Positions 33,481 to 45,560 of a stretch of DNA of 64,000 bases are shown piece by piece. The DNA lies in assembly GCF_012489685.1 (NCBI RefSeq), contig NC_080043.1, positions 43,539,127 through 43,603,126 on the forward strand, read 5' to 3'. Source of the stretch: Lotus japonicus. Its lineage: Eukaryota > Streptophyta > Magnoliopsida > Fabales > Fabaceae. The position numbers were made by a program, and so were the translations under genes. The notes beneath the pieces are model-generated. The model did no database searches. It worked only from the letters and a program-made list of their open reading frames with translations, and was not told where the DNA came from. The first letter of the stretch is position 1. Each line of letters opens with the position of its first letter.

Positions 33481-35728
33481 TTGTACGTCAACCCTTCTAA
33501 GTGCGAATTTTGGCTCGAAGAGGTAAAATTCTTAGGCCATGTGATCTCTAAGGAGGGTATAGCTGTGGACCCAGCGAAGGTAGAGACCGTATTGTCATGG
33601 GAACGGCCAAAGACAGTAACTGAGATCAGGAGTTTCGTTGGTTTGGCGGGTTATTATCGTCGCTTCATAGAAAATTTCGCCAAGATTGTTGGACCGTTGA
33701 CTCAACTCACAAGGAAAGATCAACCTTTTGCATAGACCGAAGCGTGCGAAACTAGTTTTCAGACGATGAAGGAACGTTTGACGACGTCACCTGTACTCGT
33801 TCTACCGCAACCAGAGGAACCTTATGAGGTGTATTGTGATGCTTCGCATCAAGGTTTGGGATGTGTGCTGATGCAACATCGAAAGGTCGTTGCTTATGCT
33901 TCACGACAACTGAAGGTTCATGAGAAGAATTATCCAACTCATGACCTCAGCTAGCTGCTATCGTATTTGCGCTGAAGATTTGGAGACATCACTTATATGG
34001 ATGCAATTTCACCATATTCAGTGATCATAAGAGCTTGAAGTACTTGTTTGAGCAGAAGGAGCTGAACATGAGACAACGTCGGTGGATGGAATTTCTCAAA
34101 TATTACGAGTTTACTCTACAATATCATCCTGGAAAGGCGAATGTTGTTGCTGATGCCTTGAGCTGGAAGATGCACATCTCGTCGATGATGGTGAAAGAGC
34201 TGCAATTGCTGGAACAATTCCGAGATTTGAGCTTAGATGTGAGATTATCCGAAGGAGAACTGAAGTTTGGCATGATCAGAATTGCCAATGGATTGATGGA
34301 AGAAATCCGAGACCAACAGTTGCAAGATGAGTTTCTGCTCGGGAAAAGGAATTTGGTAAGTCAAGGTAATGACCCAGAATTCAAGGTAGGAAGTGACAAT
34401 ATCCTACGGTGTAAGGATCGGGTTTGCGTACCTAACAACCCTGACTTGAGAAGGTTGATTATGGACGAAGGTCACAAGAACAAGTTAAGCATTCATCCTG
34501 GAATGGAAAAAGATGTATCAGGACTTGAAGGTGAATTTTTGGTGGCCAGGAATGAAAAGACAAGTGGCTGAGTATGTAGCTGCATGTTTGACATGTCAGA
34601 AGGCGAAGATGGAACATCAGAAATCTTCAGGTATGCTACAAAGCTTGGATGTACCAGAATGGAAATGGGATAGCATATCAATGGATTTCGTAGTGGCTTT
34701 GCCAAGAACTCAGAAAGGATATGACTCAATTTGGGTAATAGTGGATCGATTGACCAAGTCGGCTCATTTCATACCTGTGAGACCTACGTACAACGTGGAG
34801 AAACTATCAGAGATATATATAGCTGAGATTGTACGACTTCATGGGGTACCGACAAGCATTGTTTCCGATCGAGACCCAAAGTTTACTTCACACTTTTGGG
34901 GAGCTCTTCAAGAGGCTTTGGGGACGAGGCTGAGACTAAGTTCTGCTTATCATCCGCAGACTGATGGACAGACAGACTGAGAGGACAATTCAGTCGTTGG
35001 AGGATTTGCTACGCGCTTGCGTGTTAGACCACAAGGGCAGTTGGGATAACCTATTGCCATTGATTGAGTTCACATACAACAACAGTTTTCATACGAGCAT
35101 TGGTATGGCACCGTATGAGGCTTTGTATGGCCGCAAGTGTAGGACACCTTTGTGTTGGTATCAAAATGGAGAAAATCTGTTAGTAGGACCAGAACTTCTG
35201 CAAAAGACAACCGAGAAGATCAAGCAGATCAGAGAGAAGATGAAGACTTCTCAGAGTAGACAGAAGAGTTATGCAGATCAAAGGCGCAGAACTCTAGAAT
35301 TCGAAGAAGGAGATCATGTATTTCTGCGAGTTACTCAGACTACGGGAGTTGGTCGAGCAATCAAGTCAAAGAAGCTTACGCCGAAGTTTATTGGACCTTA
35401 TCAGATCACTCGTCGAGTAGGACCAGTCGCTTACCAGATTGCACTACCTCCATTTCTATCGAACATTCATGACGTATTCCACGTGTCACAACTGAGGAAA
35501 TATATTGCGGATCCGACACATGTTATCGAGCTTGATGACATTGAGTTGAAGGATGATCTGTCTTTCGAGACACCGCCAATTAGCATTGGTGACACCAGGA
35601 TAAAACAGTTGAGAGGAAAAGAGATCGAGTTAGTGAAGGTCATATGGAACAAAGACACCGGTGATGCGACATGGGAGCTGAAGGAGAAGATTCAAGAACA
35701 GTATCCAGAACTTTTTACTGACCCTTAA
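33481..35728 (+). pseudogene. Pol remnant of element B: RT end, RNase H, integrase, chromodomain-like tail
   Basis: Aligned with F pol from its residue about 49 ([17 protein letters not shown]) to its end. It contains RNase H ([12 protein letters not shown]), integrase zinc and core motifs, and the C-terminal chromodomain-like segment ([18 protein letters not shown]). Disabled by TAG at 33733-33735 where F has Trp, a frameshift near 33950, another near 34505 and a 4-bp insertion near 34973. The stop at 35726 is conserved, followed by the polypurine tract. Confidence 0.85.
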
Positions 35729-35753
35729 GTTTCGAGGTTGAAACTTTCTTTTT

Positions 35754-35765
35754 GGAGGGTAGTAA
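35754..35765 (+). promoter_or_regulatory. Polypurine tract of element B
   Basis: ggagggtagtaa directly before the 3' LTR; the same tract in reverse precedes the 3' LTRs of N (42159) and F (61575). Confidence 0.75.
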
Positions 35766-36470
35766 TGTAAGACCCAAGTTTTTAAGCTTATGTTAAGTGA
35801 ATAAACTTCTTATTCACGATTAGGGTTGATGTATCGTGAAAGGAAACCTGAACAAGAGTTTACTAAATGAAATAAATTTATGAAGGAGAAAGTTCAGGAA
35901 AAGTCTAAGGATTGTATCAAAAGTGATAAAAGGCATAGCACGATCGATATACGCTTAAACCTAGGTCAGAAACCCTAGTAAATAGCTAGTTTTCACTTAA
36001 AGTCACGATGGAAGTTAATTCCAAAAATCTTCAGAGAAATGTTAGAACTTCTCTTATTCCATATATAACAAGCGTTTCGAGGCGAAACTCTAGAATCTAC
36101 GAACGTCCGATTCCAATCATCGGAAGTTTGCCGAAACTAAAACCCTGATAGTTCAAAAACCCTAGAATCAACCGACAATGAAGACATTTTCTATTCAGAG
36201 CTTCAGATGAAGATTCTACACGCATACACCCATTTCTCTTGATGATTTCAATCTTTCTTCAGAAGGAAGTTTTCTATTCCGACATTCGATGCAAAAAGTA
36301 ACTTATCGGGTAAAATAGTTTTACACCGACATTGCATTAGTCACTTAAAATACAAGGAGACCTCATTTTAGTTTTGGAATTCTTTCGCCAAAACCTATCT
36401 TAGAATTCACGGAGAATGAGGCCGGAAAAATCAGATTCGCGAAACTTTCATTTTGCCGCGTTTTTCCAAC

Positions 36471-36483
36471 CTTTATATATAGC
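36471..36483 (+). promoter_or_regulatory. Putative TATA box, 3' LTR of B
   Basis: CTTTATATATAGC, same site as in the 5' LTR. Confidence 0.5.
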
Positions 36484-38483
36484 AAGAAAAGGAGAAAAAA
36501 TGGCAAAACTTCACCATTTTCTCTCCACAAACCCGCGAGCTTCACCAAGAGGAAGGAGGAAGAGCTTTTGTTCATTTCTTGCTTGATCGTTGATCCAACA
36601 GTTGCTGCTTGAAGGTATCGAGGTATAGTCGCTAATCCTTACCTCTGATCGCTTTTTCCATAGCTTTTCTCAATGTCTTTCTGTGCTCATAGTTTTGAGG
36701 TTTTTGCAAAACTATCCTGAATACTTTATTATTGTTTCTAAACATCTTCCCTACGTTCTCCTGAGTATGTTTAGCTAATAATACTCCGCCGATTCTCGAA
36801 AAACTACCGTCGAGTTTCAATTCTGGTGAAAATACCCATTTCGGGGCAAAGCTTCGTCCTTTGGGCTGAAAACTATCGCCTTAGCTTAGTGCTAGTAGGA
36901 TTATTTGTCATAAACGTCGTTGGTGACGTCCTCATCCAATTTGTTTTTCGAAATTTCAGTTTTGAAATTCTGAGCAAAAAATATTGACCAAAATACCCCT
37001 GCGATAGGTTTTGATCCGATAATTTTTCCGAGTTTAGAATACCCTTAGTTACAGCTAATAATAACCTAGGAACCAAGTTTGATCGAAGAAAAATCGAGCC
37101 ACCTAATTAACCAAAGTGGTCGAGCACCCTAGGGGGGAGGGAGGAAAATTCCTTTTTCGAAAACTTGTCCTTTCGCGCTAGATTATCGTACCTCGAAGTA
37201 TGTATTACTTCGGGTAACCTTAGTGAGCATTGATAGATTAGTTTCCGATAGATTTTGATAGAATTCTGTGGTTTTACTTCAAAGGTTCATTTGAAGAGTT
37301 TCCCGAGGAACAAGGCTTCGCTTGTGAAGAGGAGTTAGAAGATCACCCTGGAGAACCTTCAGGTGAGGGCTACTCACTGAATCTTTAGTTAATGCTTAGG
37401 GTCGATGCTTTCGACATTGATTTACGGTTTATGCTCTTGTTTGTGGTTGATTGGAAAAATGTTTTCTGAGGCTTCGGCTGACAATGTAGATGATTCATCT
37501 ACTGACTGTTTTTGAGATTGACTTACATGCTATGTGCTATGTGGGTAATCTAGGATGTGTGATGCATGCTTTATATGCTAAGTGCTACGTGATTATTCGA
37601 GAATGTGTTGATATATGACATGTATGTTGTCTGTGCTGATTTAACTATGCTTTTCACTGATATCTGAGATTCTGAGTAGTGAGAATAACGGGCAGGTCAT
37701 GCCGATTTTATTTTGAGAGTTTTGAGAAAGTTTGATAGGACGAATGAGATTCGGGCCTTGTTATGGTGTTTCATGGATCGAGACATTCTCTGGAGTCATT
37801 TGGGGATTAGGAGATCCCGAGAACTTATAGGATTTGGAGATCATCATGAGCTATGTGTTGTTGGGAAGATGTGTCTTTTGTCGCAGAATCGACTGTTACC
37901 TTAGGGTAAGCTTTTAGAGACATTAATTTAGTTAGAACACGTGGCGACATGTCGAGTGAGGTCGAAGACGTTGTTTGACTACTCATCCTGCATTCATGCA
38001 ACATTAATGAGGTATTAACACGGGACGTACTCCGGACCTCGTCGGATTCCAAAATGGTCATAGGACCCGGATTTCCGTGTAAGAGCGTTTGTAGACGACT
38101 CTTGTAGCAGACCGAAATGGTAGACCTACGGGTTACGGCTGATCTGACTACCGTTGTTGTTGGAGTAAGAGGCACGCGGGCCGAAATGGTCCCACCGTGG
38201 CTGGTGTTAGGGCTGATCCGTTTGATGTCCATCCGTTCCGGAATGCATTTGGTTAACTGGGTTAACCGTCATATCATTTCATGCAACATGCATACTGACT
38301 TAGTTGCTGAGTGTGATTGATAATTGTTAATCTTATCTGATGCATGCTATTTGTTATTACTGTCGTTATATTCATGTGAAGTATGCAACTCTAGGATGTA
38401 TCTTTAGCTATAAGCCTAAGTAGCTATTCTCTTATCTGTACCTATTGAAAGTATTATTTACATAATTCTTTGGAGTTGACCCT

Positions 38484-38618
38484 TGTAACACCCCGATTTC
38501 CAGGTGTCACTTTAGTAACCAAAAGTAAACTTTACGCGGAAAACAGGACCACAATGTAACACCCCGATTTCCAGGTGTCACTTTAGTAACCAAAAGTAAA
38601 CTTTACGCGGAAAACAGG
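38484..38618 (-). repeat. Tandem duplication of the LTR terminus (71-bp period)
   Basis: A 64-bp unit starting tgtaacaccccgatttcc occurs at 38484-38547 and again at 38555-38618, separated by accacaa. In the internal region accacaa is exactly what joins the primer site to the LTR, so the spacer equals TTGTGGT in sense: three linker bases plus the first four primer-site bases. Confidence 0.9.
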
Positions 38619-39405
38619 TAATTTTTTTTTTCGTTTGATTCCTTTTAAATCAAGCAATAGAGAAATAAAGACATAACCCCAACACTAACTAACCAATATA
38701 CAAATATATACACATGTACAACCTCAGCTGCACTCTCCCGTCACGCGCACTCGCAGTGACTCCAAAGTAGTGTGCCCGTAGGCAAATAGTTACAGATCCA
38801 GATGTGTGAGTGAGAAAATTATAATTACAAACCACTAGGAGGAAGTCGGCCTCAAAATGGCCTAAGGAAAGACCCCTATGGTCCGACTGTCTCACTGTGA
38901 TCCCTCAGTAAGAGAACCACACAAAAGCCATGCGTCGGGAACCTACCCTGTCCCAAAATATGAATGACGAATCAGAGCTATTACAGTAACAACCAACTCA
39001 AAAGACTCTAACCACCCAAACCCCACACTACTATCATCGACCCTCCCTCGATCAGGCATGAAGTCCGGGTCCTCGTCGAAAGCTTCAGTAATAGTCGTTC
39101 CGCTCCGGCTCTTTCCCGCACAACGAATCATCACGAACCGGCTGACGGACGCCTGGCAGCAGGCCGACCGCCCAAACACAAACATACAAACAAAGCCAAG
39201 GCGCTAGGGTCAACTTACAGAATACAATAGATATACAATCCACATGCGATAAAAGGGGTATATATATATGTTGTATATATACATATAAGTTATGCACTGC
39301 TTACCCTAAGGTTTATACATAGCATGTTATCAAATCTCTTACACAATTCAATCATAATAAGATGCATTGTGTGCCAGTGCAGAATATGCTGACACAAATC
39401 CGAAT

Positions 39406-39541
39406 AACGTCACTCTGCTTGGCGACGGGACAAAACAACAACGTCACTCTGCTTGGCGACGGAACAAATCAACAACGTCACTCTGCTTGGCGACGGAACA
39501 AATCAACGACGTCACTCTGCTTGGCGACGGGACAAACCAAC
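39406..39541 (-). repeat. 34-bp tandem repeat, four units, left N LTR
   Basis: Units aacgtcactctgcttggcga plus cgg-acaaa-caac, four copies with one to three differences. No spacers, so not CRISPR. Confidence 0.9.
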
Positions 39542-41456
39542 GGTATTGCCACTTATAGGCTGGGCACCTCGAGACGGTCGTAACACTGGCCTCGTGTTTA
39601 ACCATTTCTGCTCGGGCGTCGCTTATCACCTTTGGCTATAGTCAAGACGGTACAAACTCTACATGGTTTGACCATTTCTGCTTGCTATGCCGAACATCAA
39701 CAGGCACGATGCAACTCTACATGGATGATCGTTACCTCCTGTTGTGCCAGATATAGTCAGGACCGATTCAACTCTGCATGGCTGATCGTTACTTCCTGTT
39801 ATACCGAAGTACTCTGCTTGGCACTTCATCGCGTATATGCACGTGTGCAATATGATTATCAAAACCAGAGTCAGTGTCGGTCAATACAACACGACTCGGA
39901 GTTAGTGTCGGTCAATACAACACAACTCCCACCACAAACCCCACAAACAAAACCCAGAGTCTGTGCCGGTTAATACAACACGACTCGAACAACACTACCA
40001 GGAGTACTAGAGTACTCGGTGACTTTCAATCATCACCATAGCTCACCTCAGTGGCTTTCCCCAATTCCAAACTCTCCAAACCCACAACATAAGTCGACTT
40101 TTCCCCGCCTTTCGTAAATATTTTTCCCCTTCAGTTCTCCTATGCTTAAACGTTAATAAAAATTGTTTCAATTCGAATTAGCCAAGTTATGAGTTTATTT
40201 CTCAAAGTCTAAGTTTCCCAAGTCTTTATTTTCCGAAAGCTCTATCATTCTAAGTTTCCAAAAGTCAACCACCCAAAATACATTTCCCGGGGAAAGTCTA
40301 GGAATTCCAACGAATCCCAACAAATGGCTAAGTCTCAAACCCCACATTTGAACTTGCCTAGGGTTGTTCATCCAACCCGAAATGTCAAAGATCCCCAGAT
40401 CAATGAACCCCCACTCCGAAGTTGCGTCAAAACGCTCAATTCAACACATCATCAATATCATAAGTTATGAAACAATCATAACAAGAAATCATCATCATAT
40501 ACAACATCAGATAAAGCATAGGTCTAGTTTATCGACGCCTATCATGCAATCATAGCTAAATATAGCAAGTTGCCCTAACCTCGAGCTGTTCCAGCTTCGC
40601 AAACAAAGTTCTCCTCAAACAATTGCTCTGAGTCTTCCAAAGTTCCCTCAACTGAACCTCGGAGAAAAACAAAGCAGAATCCAAACAAAATCGATTAGTT
40701 CGATCGCAATACAATACATAAACGATAGACAAAGCATTAAAGCTTCAGAATAGGACAATCAGGTACGAAAAGACAAGTTTTCGAAACCGAAAAACTCCCC
40801 CCTAAAGGAAATAGTCCACGGCCTCAAAGGAAAAAGGGCTTCGACTCTTTTTCTTTGATCAAATCAATTCACAAGGTAGTTTTAGGGTAAAACTAAGGCA
40901 AAGAAACTGTCAGAACAATTTTCGGACAATCGGGCCGGAATACGACTACGCAGGGGCATTTTGGTCCAAAATAAAGGCTCAAAACTTCAAAGTTATCAGT
41001 TCTGAAAACAAATTTGACAGCAACGATCCTCATGACATCCGTGACAACAAATCCTAAAGGCACGAAGTCAGATTAAGTCTTTTCGACAATAAAGTTTCGA
41101 AATGTGAGACAAAAAGAGTTTTGAGTCAATTTTTCAGATCCTGGACAACTGAATCGCAATCAGAGTTTACTGACAGAGGTTTTAGACTCAGGGGAACATA
41201 AGGAACATAACCCAAGCGAGAAATCAGAGAAATCGGACAATTTTAGAAAAAGCTCAAAACTTAGAGCACAGAAACGACTTCAGAAACTCCGCAGAAACAG
41301 AAATCAGAGGCAGGATTCATGATAGTTACCTCGATACCTAGAAGTAGGGACGAACTGCACGAAGATTGGTCAAGTTTTCGCGGAAATCCCCTCCCCCCTT
41401 GCTCTCCACGAAATCAGCCACAAATGGAGGAAAAATGGAAGATATTTTGCTTTTTC

Positions 41457-41470
41457 GCCTATTTATAGGC
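41457..41470 (-). promoter_or_regulatory. Putative TATA box in a palindrome, left N LTR
   Basis: GCCTATAAATAGGC in sense is a perfect stem around the TATA core; repeated at 48534-48547 in the other LTR. Confidence 0.55.
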
Positions 41471-42158
41471 GGGTGAAATCGCGGGAAAATGAAAATTTCG
41501 CGATTCCGATTTTTGCAGCACGATCACCGAGAAATTCTAAGAGAGATTCTGGCGTCAGAAATCCAGAACTCAAAACAAATATCTATGATATGGGAAAAAC
41601 GATATCGAAAATCTCAAAAGCGGTGTCGGTTAATCTGCCCCGAAAAACTACTTTTTGCTGTGATGCTCAAACGACAAAACTTCCAACTGAAGAAAGATTG
41701 GAAACGTCGAAACAAGTCTGGCAACGCGGACGGAATCTTCGTTAGAAGTCCCGAATAGAAAAAGTCTTCATCCATTGCTCGAAAATAGGGTTTCGAAGCA
41801 AAGAAATTAGCGTCGGCGGACATCCGAAAAGTGAAACCTATCGTGCGTACAGTCCAGAGTTCCGAAATGAAACGCTGGTCGATGGAAAAATAAAGAGAAT
41901 CTTTAAATTTTCCGAGAGTTCGAAATCTCACTCAAAACGTTGCTTTAAGAGCGAAATAGCCTATTCTGGACACGCTCGCCATAAGGCAGGTGTGCAGACA
42001 ACTCGCACTAATTCCTACAGCGACGACGCAACATACCTCAAGCAATTCCTGAACTTTCTTCTTCATTGATCTTTCTCAAACAACAAACTCCTGTCACGTT
42101 TACACTGATTCTACGCGTGAGTCGGAAATTAACTTGTTCCGAAAATCCGGGTCTTACA

Positions 42159-42600
42159 ATACTCCCCTCCAAAAAGAAAGTTTCGTCCTCGAAACTCAGA
42201 GTTCTGAGAAAAGTTCGGAATACAGTTCCTTGATCTTATCTTCCAATTCCCATGTAGTAGTGCTTGTGTCATTGTTCCTCAAAATCTTTACTTAAGAAAT
42301 CTGCCTTCCCCTTAACTGTTTCACTCTTCTATCCCCACTGTTAACTATCGGCGTCTCAAAAGACAAAACATCATTCAACCTCATGTCGTCTGACTCGATT
42401 ACTTGCGTCGGACCTCTGCTTGAAATGATACCGGTTGGCATTCCGTGCAGTCGCACAACCTTAGCCACTTACTTCTTTACTTTCGGTCGTCCGAAATTCT
42501 TCTTAAACTCGGTGCCTCTCTGTCATCTTAAGGTAAATACTATAAACTCGTCCTCGTGATCTTCATCTACAGTCCAAAACTCCACTTGTCCGTTCGATAA
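42159..42600 (-). pseudogene. Degraded pol 3' end of element N
   Basis: The polypurine tract (42159-42170) is followed by sequence alignable with the end of F pol (61575-61800): the same order of words around the stop and the last 60 codons, but with many indels and stops. A later patch near 42430 resembles the integrase segment around VPTSIVSD. No usable reading frame remains. Confidence 0.6.
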
Positions 42601-44697
42601 CTCCTAGACGAAATATTGCGTTGGAATCTAATAGTCCATTAACGTCACATCCAACTTCGTAACTATCATCACTCGCACAATGAAATCAATCTCCTACTTA
42701 GTCACCATTCGAATTAAAAATCGACTTATGTCCTTATTTCTTGTCCTTCACTAATCTTATCCCCTTCAACATCAAGTTATCAACAACTTATAAGATAATC
42801 CTCTTCTTAATATCTAACAATCCATTATTATCGTCTTCTTCCTTAGAACTTCCCTCACTCAAACCTATTTACACTTACTGAAATCCCTAACACTTCGCAC
42901 AAATCGAGACTTATCCTCTAGAAGATTAAATCATAACTATACATCGAGGGACTTAACTAGCCATTTTATCATCCGATCCTTCAACATTCTGAGATTTAAC
43001 TGTTATCGTAGCCGCTAACACCACTAAATCTCTTATGTGTACATGAATCTCAGCTCACTAGGTCAACCTTAGCCCTAGGATTCTCATTCAACTTTAGTAA
43101 AATTCACTTGTTACCCGTAATATGCATCATCAAAATCCATAACAAAGTCCCATTGACTCTTATACTCTACGAAACTCGTCAAAATATAACAACCTCAGGT
43201 ATTCATCTTAATACTAACACCTTCCTTTTTGTGACTCAATCACCATCTCGTCAATCAACTTCTTAATCTCTCAATCAAATTCTGACAACCTTCGAGTCTT
43301 ACACACCTTAGACAGACATTCATAGATTTAAAACCTAAACCTTCACCAAGTTTGGTCCTCTAGTGACCTTTAATCCTTCAATACTTCTTAAATGAATATC
43401 TGTTTCTTAAAAACTATAACTCCTTCACTTACCCAAACGACCTGACCAGTGTCGTCATGCTTTCACATTCACAACTTATTATGCCAACATCATTCAAATC
43501 TTATCACATGGTCATTATGTCCGCAACCTCATAATCAACATCAATCGATCACCAACCTTAACACTCCACACAACCCAGAATTCCTTTACTTCAAGATCTC
43601 TCTTATATTATACCTCAATGGTCTTAACCCGAAACTCATCTTCAGGTCTTCATCTTCTAAGATTCAACTCCTATTGTCACACCTACAACCATAAGATCTC
43701 CTACTCGTATGTGATTCTCAACTCTCAAGATTCAATCTTAACCCTAAGATTTCAATCCAACTTAGTAAATCTCACTTAGTAATCTTAGCATATTTCCTTG
43801 GAATCCATATCACCAACCTCAAGTATTCAACTTATGCTAAAACTTTCTTTCTCCAACTTAATCATTAATTCAACACTTTTCAAATGAAAATTCATCTCTT
43901 AAGACTATAATGTCTCCACATATTAATCAAACGCTTAGCGAAACTTATTGCTCGAACTCGACTATAACAATCTAGTTCAGAGCTAATTCTTCTCAATCTC
44001 GCTACCATCAAGGTATCATCTAAAACATGATTAAATCCAACTTATTTAGTCTCTAACAACTCCCCTCAGCAATCACATAACCTATGACTTCATAACTTCC
44101 GAGAAACTACTTAATACTTTTCCAGCACTAAATCTCTTGACTTGGTCTACCTCTACTTGGAGTAATCACACGAACTAACCAACCAATGTCTATACGACAC
44201 TCATCGACTTCCACAGCTTAATCTTTTACAATCAAATGCTTAACACGAACTTTCCTCCCAAATCCGACTAATCCTCATTCAATTCAAATTCATCTTACCC
44301 GTCCTTCTATCAAAGTCCATAACCAGCTGTGATTCCGAATATCACCCCCTCAATATTAGGTTGATCAGGCCTAATACATCGAAGGTGGAAATTTAGAAAA
44401 ACCCACTGGAACAGTCAATGAGTTCCTATCCTCCAGTAGTCACAAATATCCTGATACTAAATCCTTTAATGATCCCGCTACGGAACTACACACCCTCAAC
44501 ATGACACGTATACTACCCATACGGAATCTCCCTAAGATTCGTTCTTCAACTACTAGCTTCCTCATAATCGCATCGGTGGAAGACTACTTTCTAGACTTAG
44601 TGTGCTATTCCCAACCTCGTGTAACTTCTATAGTTAAAACACGAGCAACTTCGAATAAGGTCCTACATCGTTCCCACGTTCTTCCTCGTTCAACTCC
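42601..44697 (-). other. Non-coding replacement block of element N
   Basis: About 2.1 kb, AT-rich, no ORF of note. Parts match the A block: the end near 42594-42660 with 944-1012, and the gag-proximal part 44330-44640 with 1920-2220. Internal stretches repeat imperfectly (for example the words cttaatactaacacc and aatgaatatctgtttctt), suggesting duplication within the block. Confidence 0.6.
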
Positions 44698-45351
44698 TCA
44701 GCTCTTGCCCTCCTTGGCATGAATCCTTTCCTCTGTAGCAAATTGTTTTCCTTTCCCAACATTCCCTGATGATTCGCCCTTGAGTGCCTTGCAATCTTGG
44801 GAGAAATGTCCCGGTTGGTTGCAATTAAAGCATAGTTTTCCCTTGATCTTGCACTTACTAGCATAGTGCCCTACTTCCCTGCACCTGTAACACGTCACTG
44901 CTCTTCCCGAAGTCTTGTTTCCTGTCCCTTCGGTAGCATCATTCCCTTTCATCTTACTATCAGACGTTTCCTCCTGGGGTGTCTTGCAGTTCACAGCTAG
45001 ATGCCCCTCTCGGTTACACTTGAAGCATCTCCATCCAGTCACTGAGCACTTGTTAGCAAAATGCCCAAACTTTCCACAATGAGTACATGTCACACCTTTG
45101 TCACCAACTGGCTCCCCTCCAGTATCAGCAGTCGTTGGTTTGTAGACTCTTGAGATAAGATCTCTTCCCTTGAAACGCTGATACGGTCCCCACTGATGGT
45201 AGCTCTCCCTTCTGTTGTAGCCTTGAGATCCTGACCTTATTGGTCCCCCAGCTCCAGTTCGGTTCATTCCTCTTTGTTGATACATTGCTGTCGCCATCAG
45301 TCGTTGATGATGCTCACGTGTAGCCTCCGCCATCCGGTTAAGATCCACCAT
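44698..45351 (-). CDS. Capsid-less Gag (nucleocapsid-like) of element N
   Basis: Intact 217-codon ORF starting MVDLNRMAEATREHHQR. A Gly/Arg-rich leader (GAGGPIRSGSQGYNRRE) is followed by four CX2CX4HX4C knuckles at C89-C102, C109-C122, C154-C167 and C174-C187, with Lys-rich linkers. It ends shortly after with EERIHAKEGKS. There is no capsid domain and no dimerisation region. It is diverged from the A and B proteins yet keeps all four knuckles, and it lies in an element with identical LTRs, so it may be expressed. A plausible role is RNA binding or packaging assistance; this is inference. Confidence 0.8.
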   Translation of the reverse strand: MVDLNRMAEATREHHQRLMATAMYQQRGMNRTGAGGPIRSGSQGYNRRESYHQWGPYQRFKGRDLISRVYKPTTADTGGEPVGDKGVTCTHCGKFGHFANKCSVTGWRCFKCNREGHLAVNCKTPQEETSDSKMKGNDATEGTGNKTSGRAVTCYRCREVGHYASKCKIKGKLCFNCNQPGHFSQDCKALKGESSGNVGKGKQFATEERIHAKEGKS

Positions 45352-45557
45352 CCTCTATCCCATCGAACGTCCGATTAGTACTAACCATACGGTAGCACTA
45401 GACAAACCACTCAATCCGATTGAGTAGTAACGCAAGCAATTAGAGCGAAAATCGCTCTGCAGACAATCAATTTTCACTCTTTGCAGAGTCACACAACCTA
45501 GCACAGAAGACCTATTCCCCAAAGACTCCCAAAAGACTCGACTAAGCTCTGATACCA
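45352..45557 (-). promoter_or_regulatory. Leader and primer-binding site of element N
   Basis: Sense TGGTATCAGAGC at 45557-45546 is an exact initiator-Met tRNA match, three bases from the LTR. The leader resembles those of A and B. Confidence 0.85.
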
Positions 45558-45560
45558 CAA

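Larger units (their letters stand above)
38484..42158 (-). repeat. 3' LTR of N (3675 bp)
   Basis: Sense ends TGTAAGACCC and GGGTGTTACA. Appears identical to 45561-49235 (offset 7077). Contains the duplicated terminus, a 34-bp tandem array, a TATA motif at 41457-41470 and a segment shared with G near 38950-39290. Confidence 0.93.

Noticed and set aside
36363..36575. Minus-strand 70-codon ORF repeated in both B LTRs as a conserved gene
   Set aside because: It is antisense to the LTR around the TATA box and start region, and its presence twice simply reflects LTR identity.
38479..38620. Nested second LTR or small insertion at the left end of N
   Set aside because: The extra copy is a 71-bp tandem duplication of N's own terminus, present identically in the other LTR, with no separate target duplication.
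39406..39541. CRISPR-like array of 34-bp repeats
   Set aside because: Units are directly adjacent with no spacers, lie in a plant LTR and occur again in the partner LTR.
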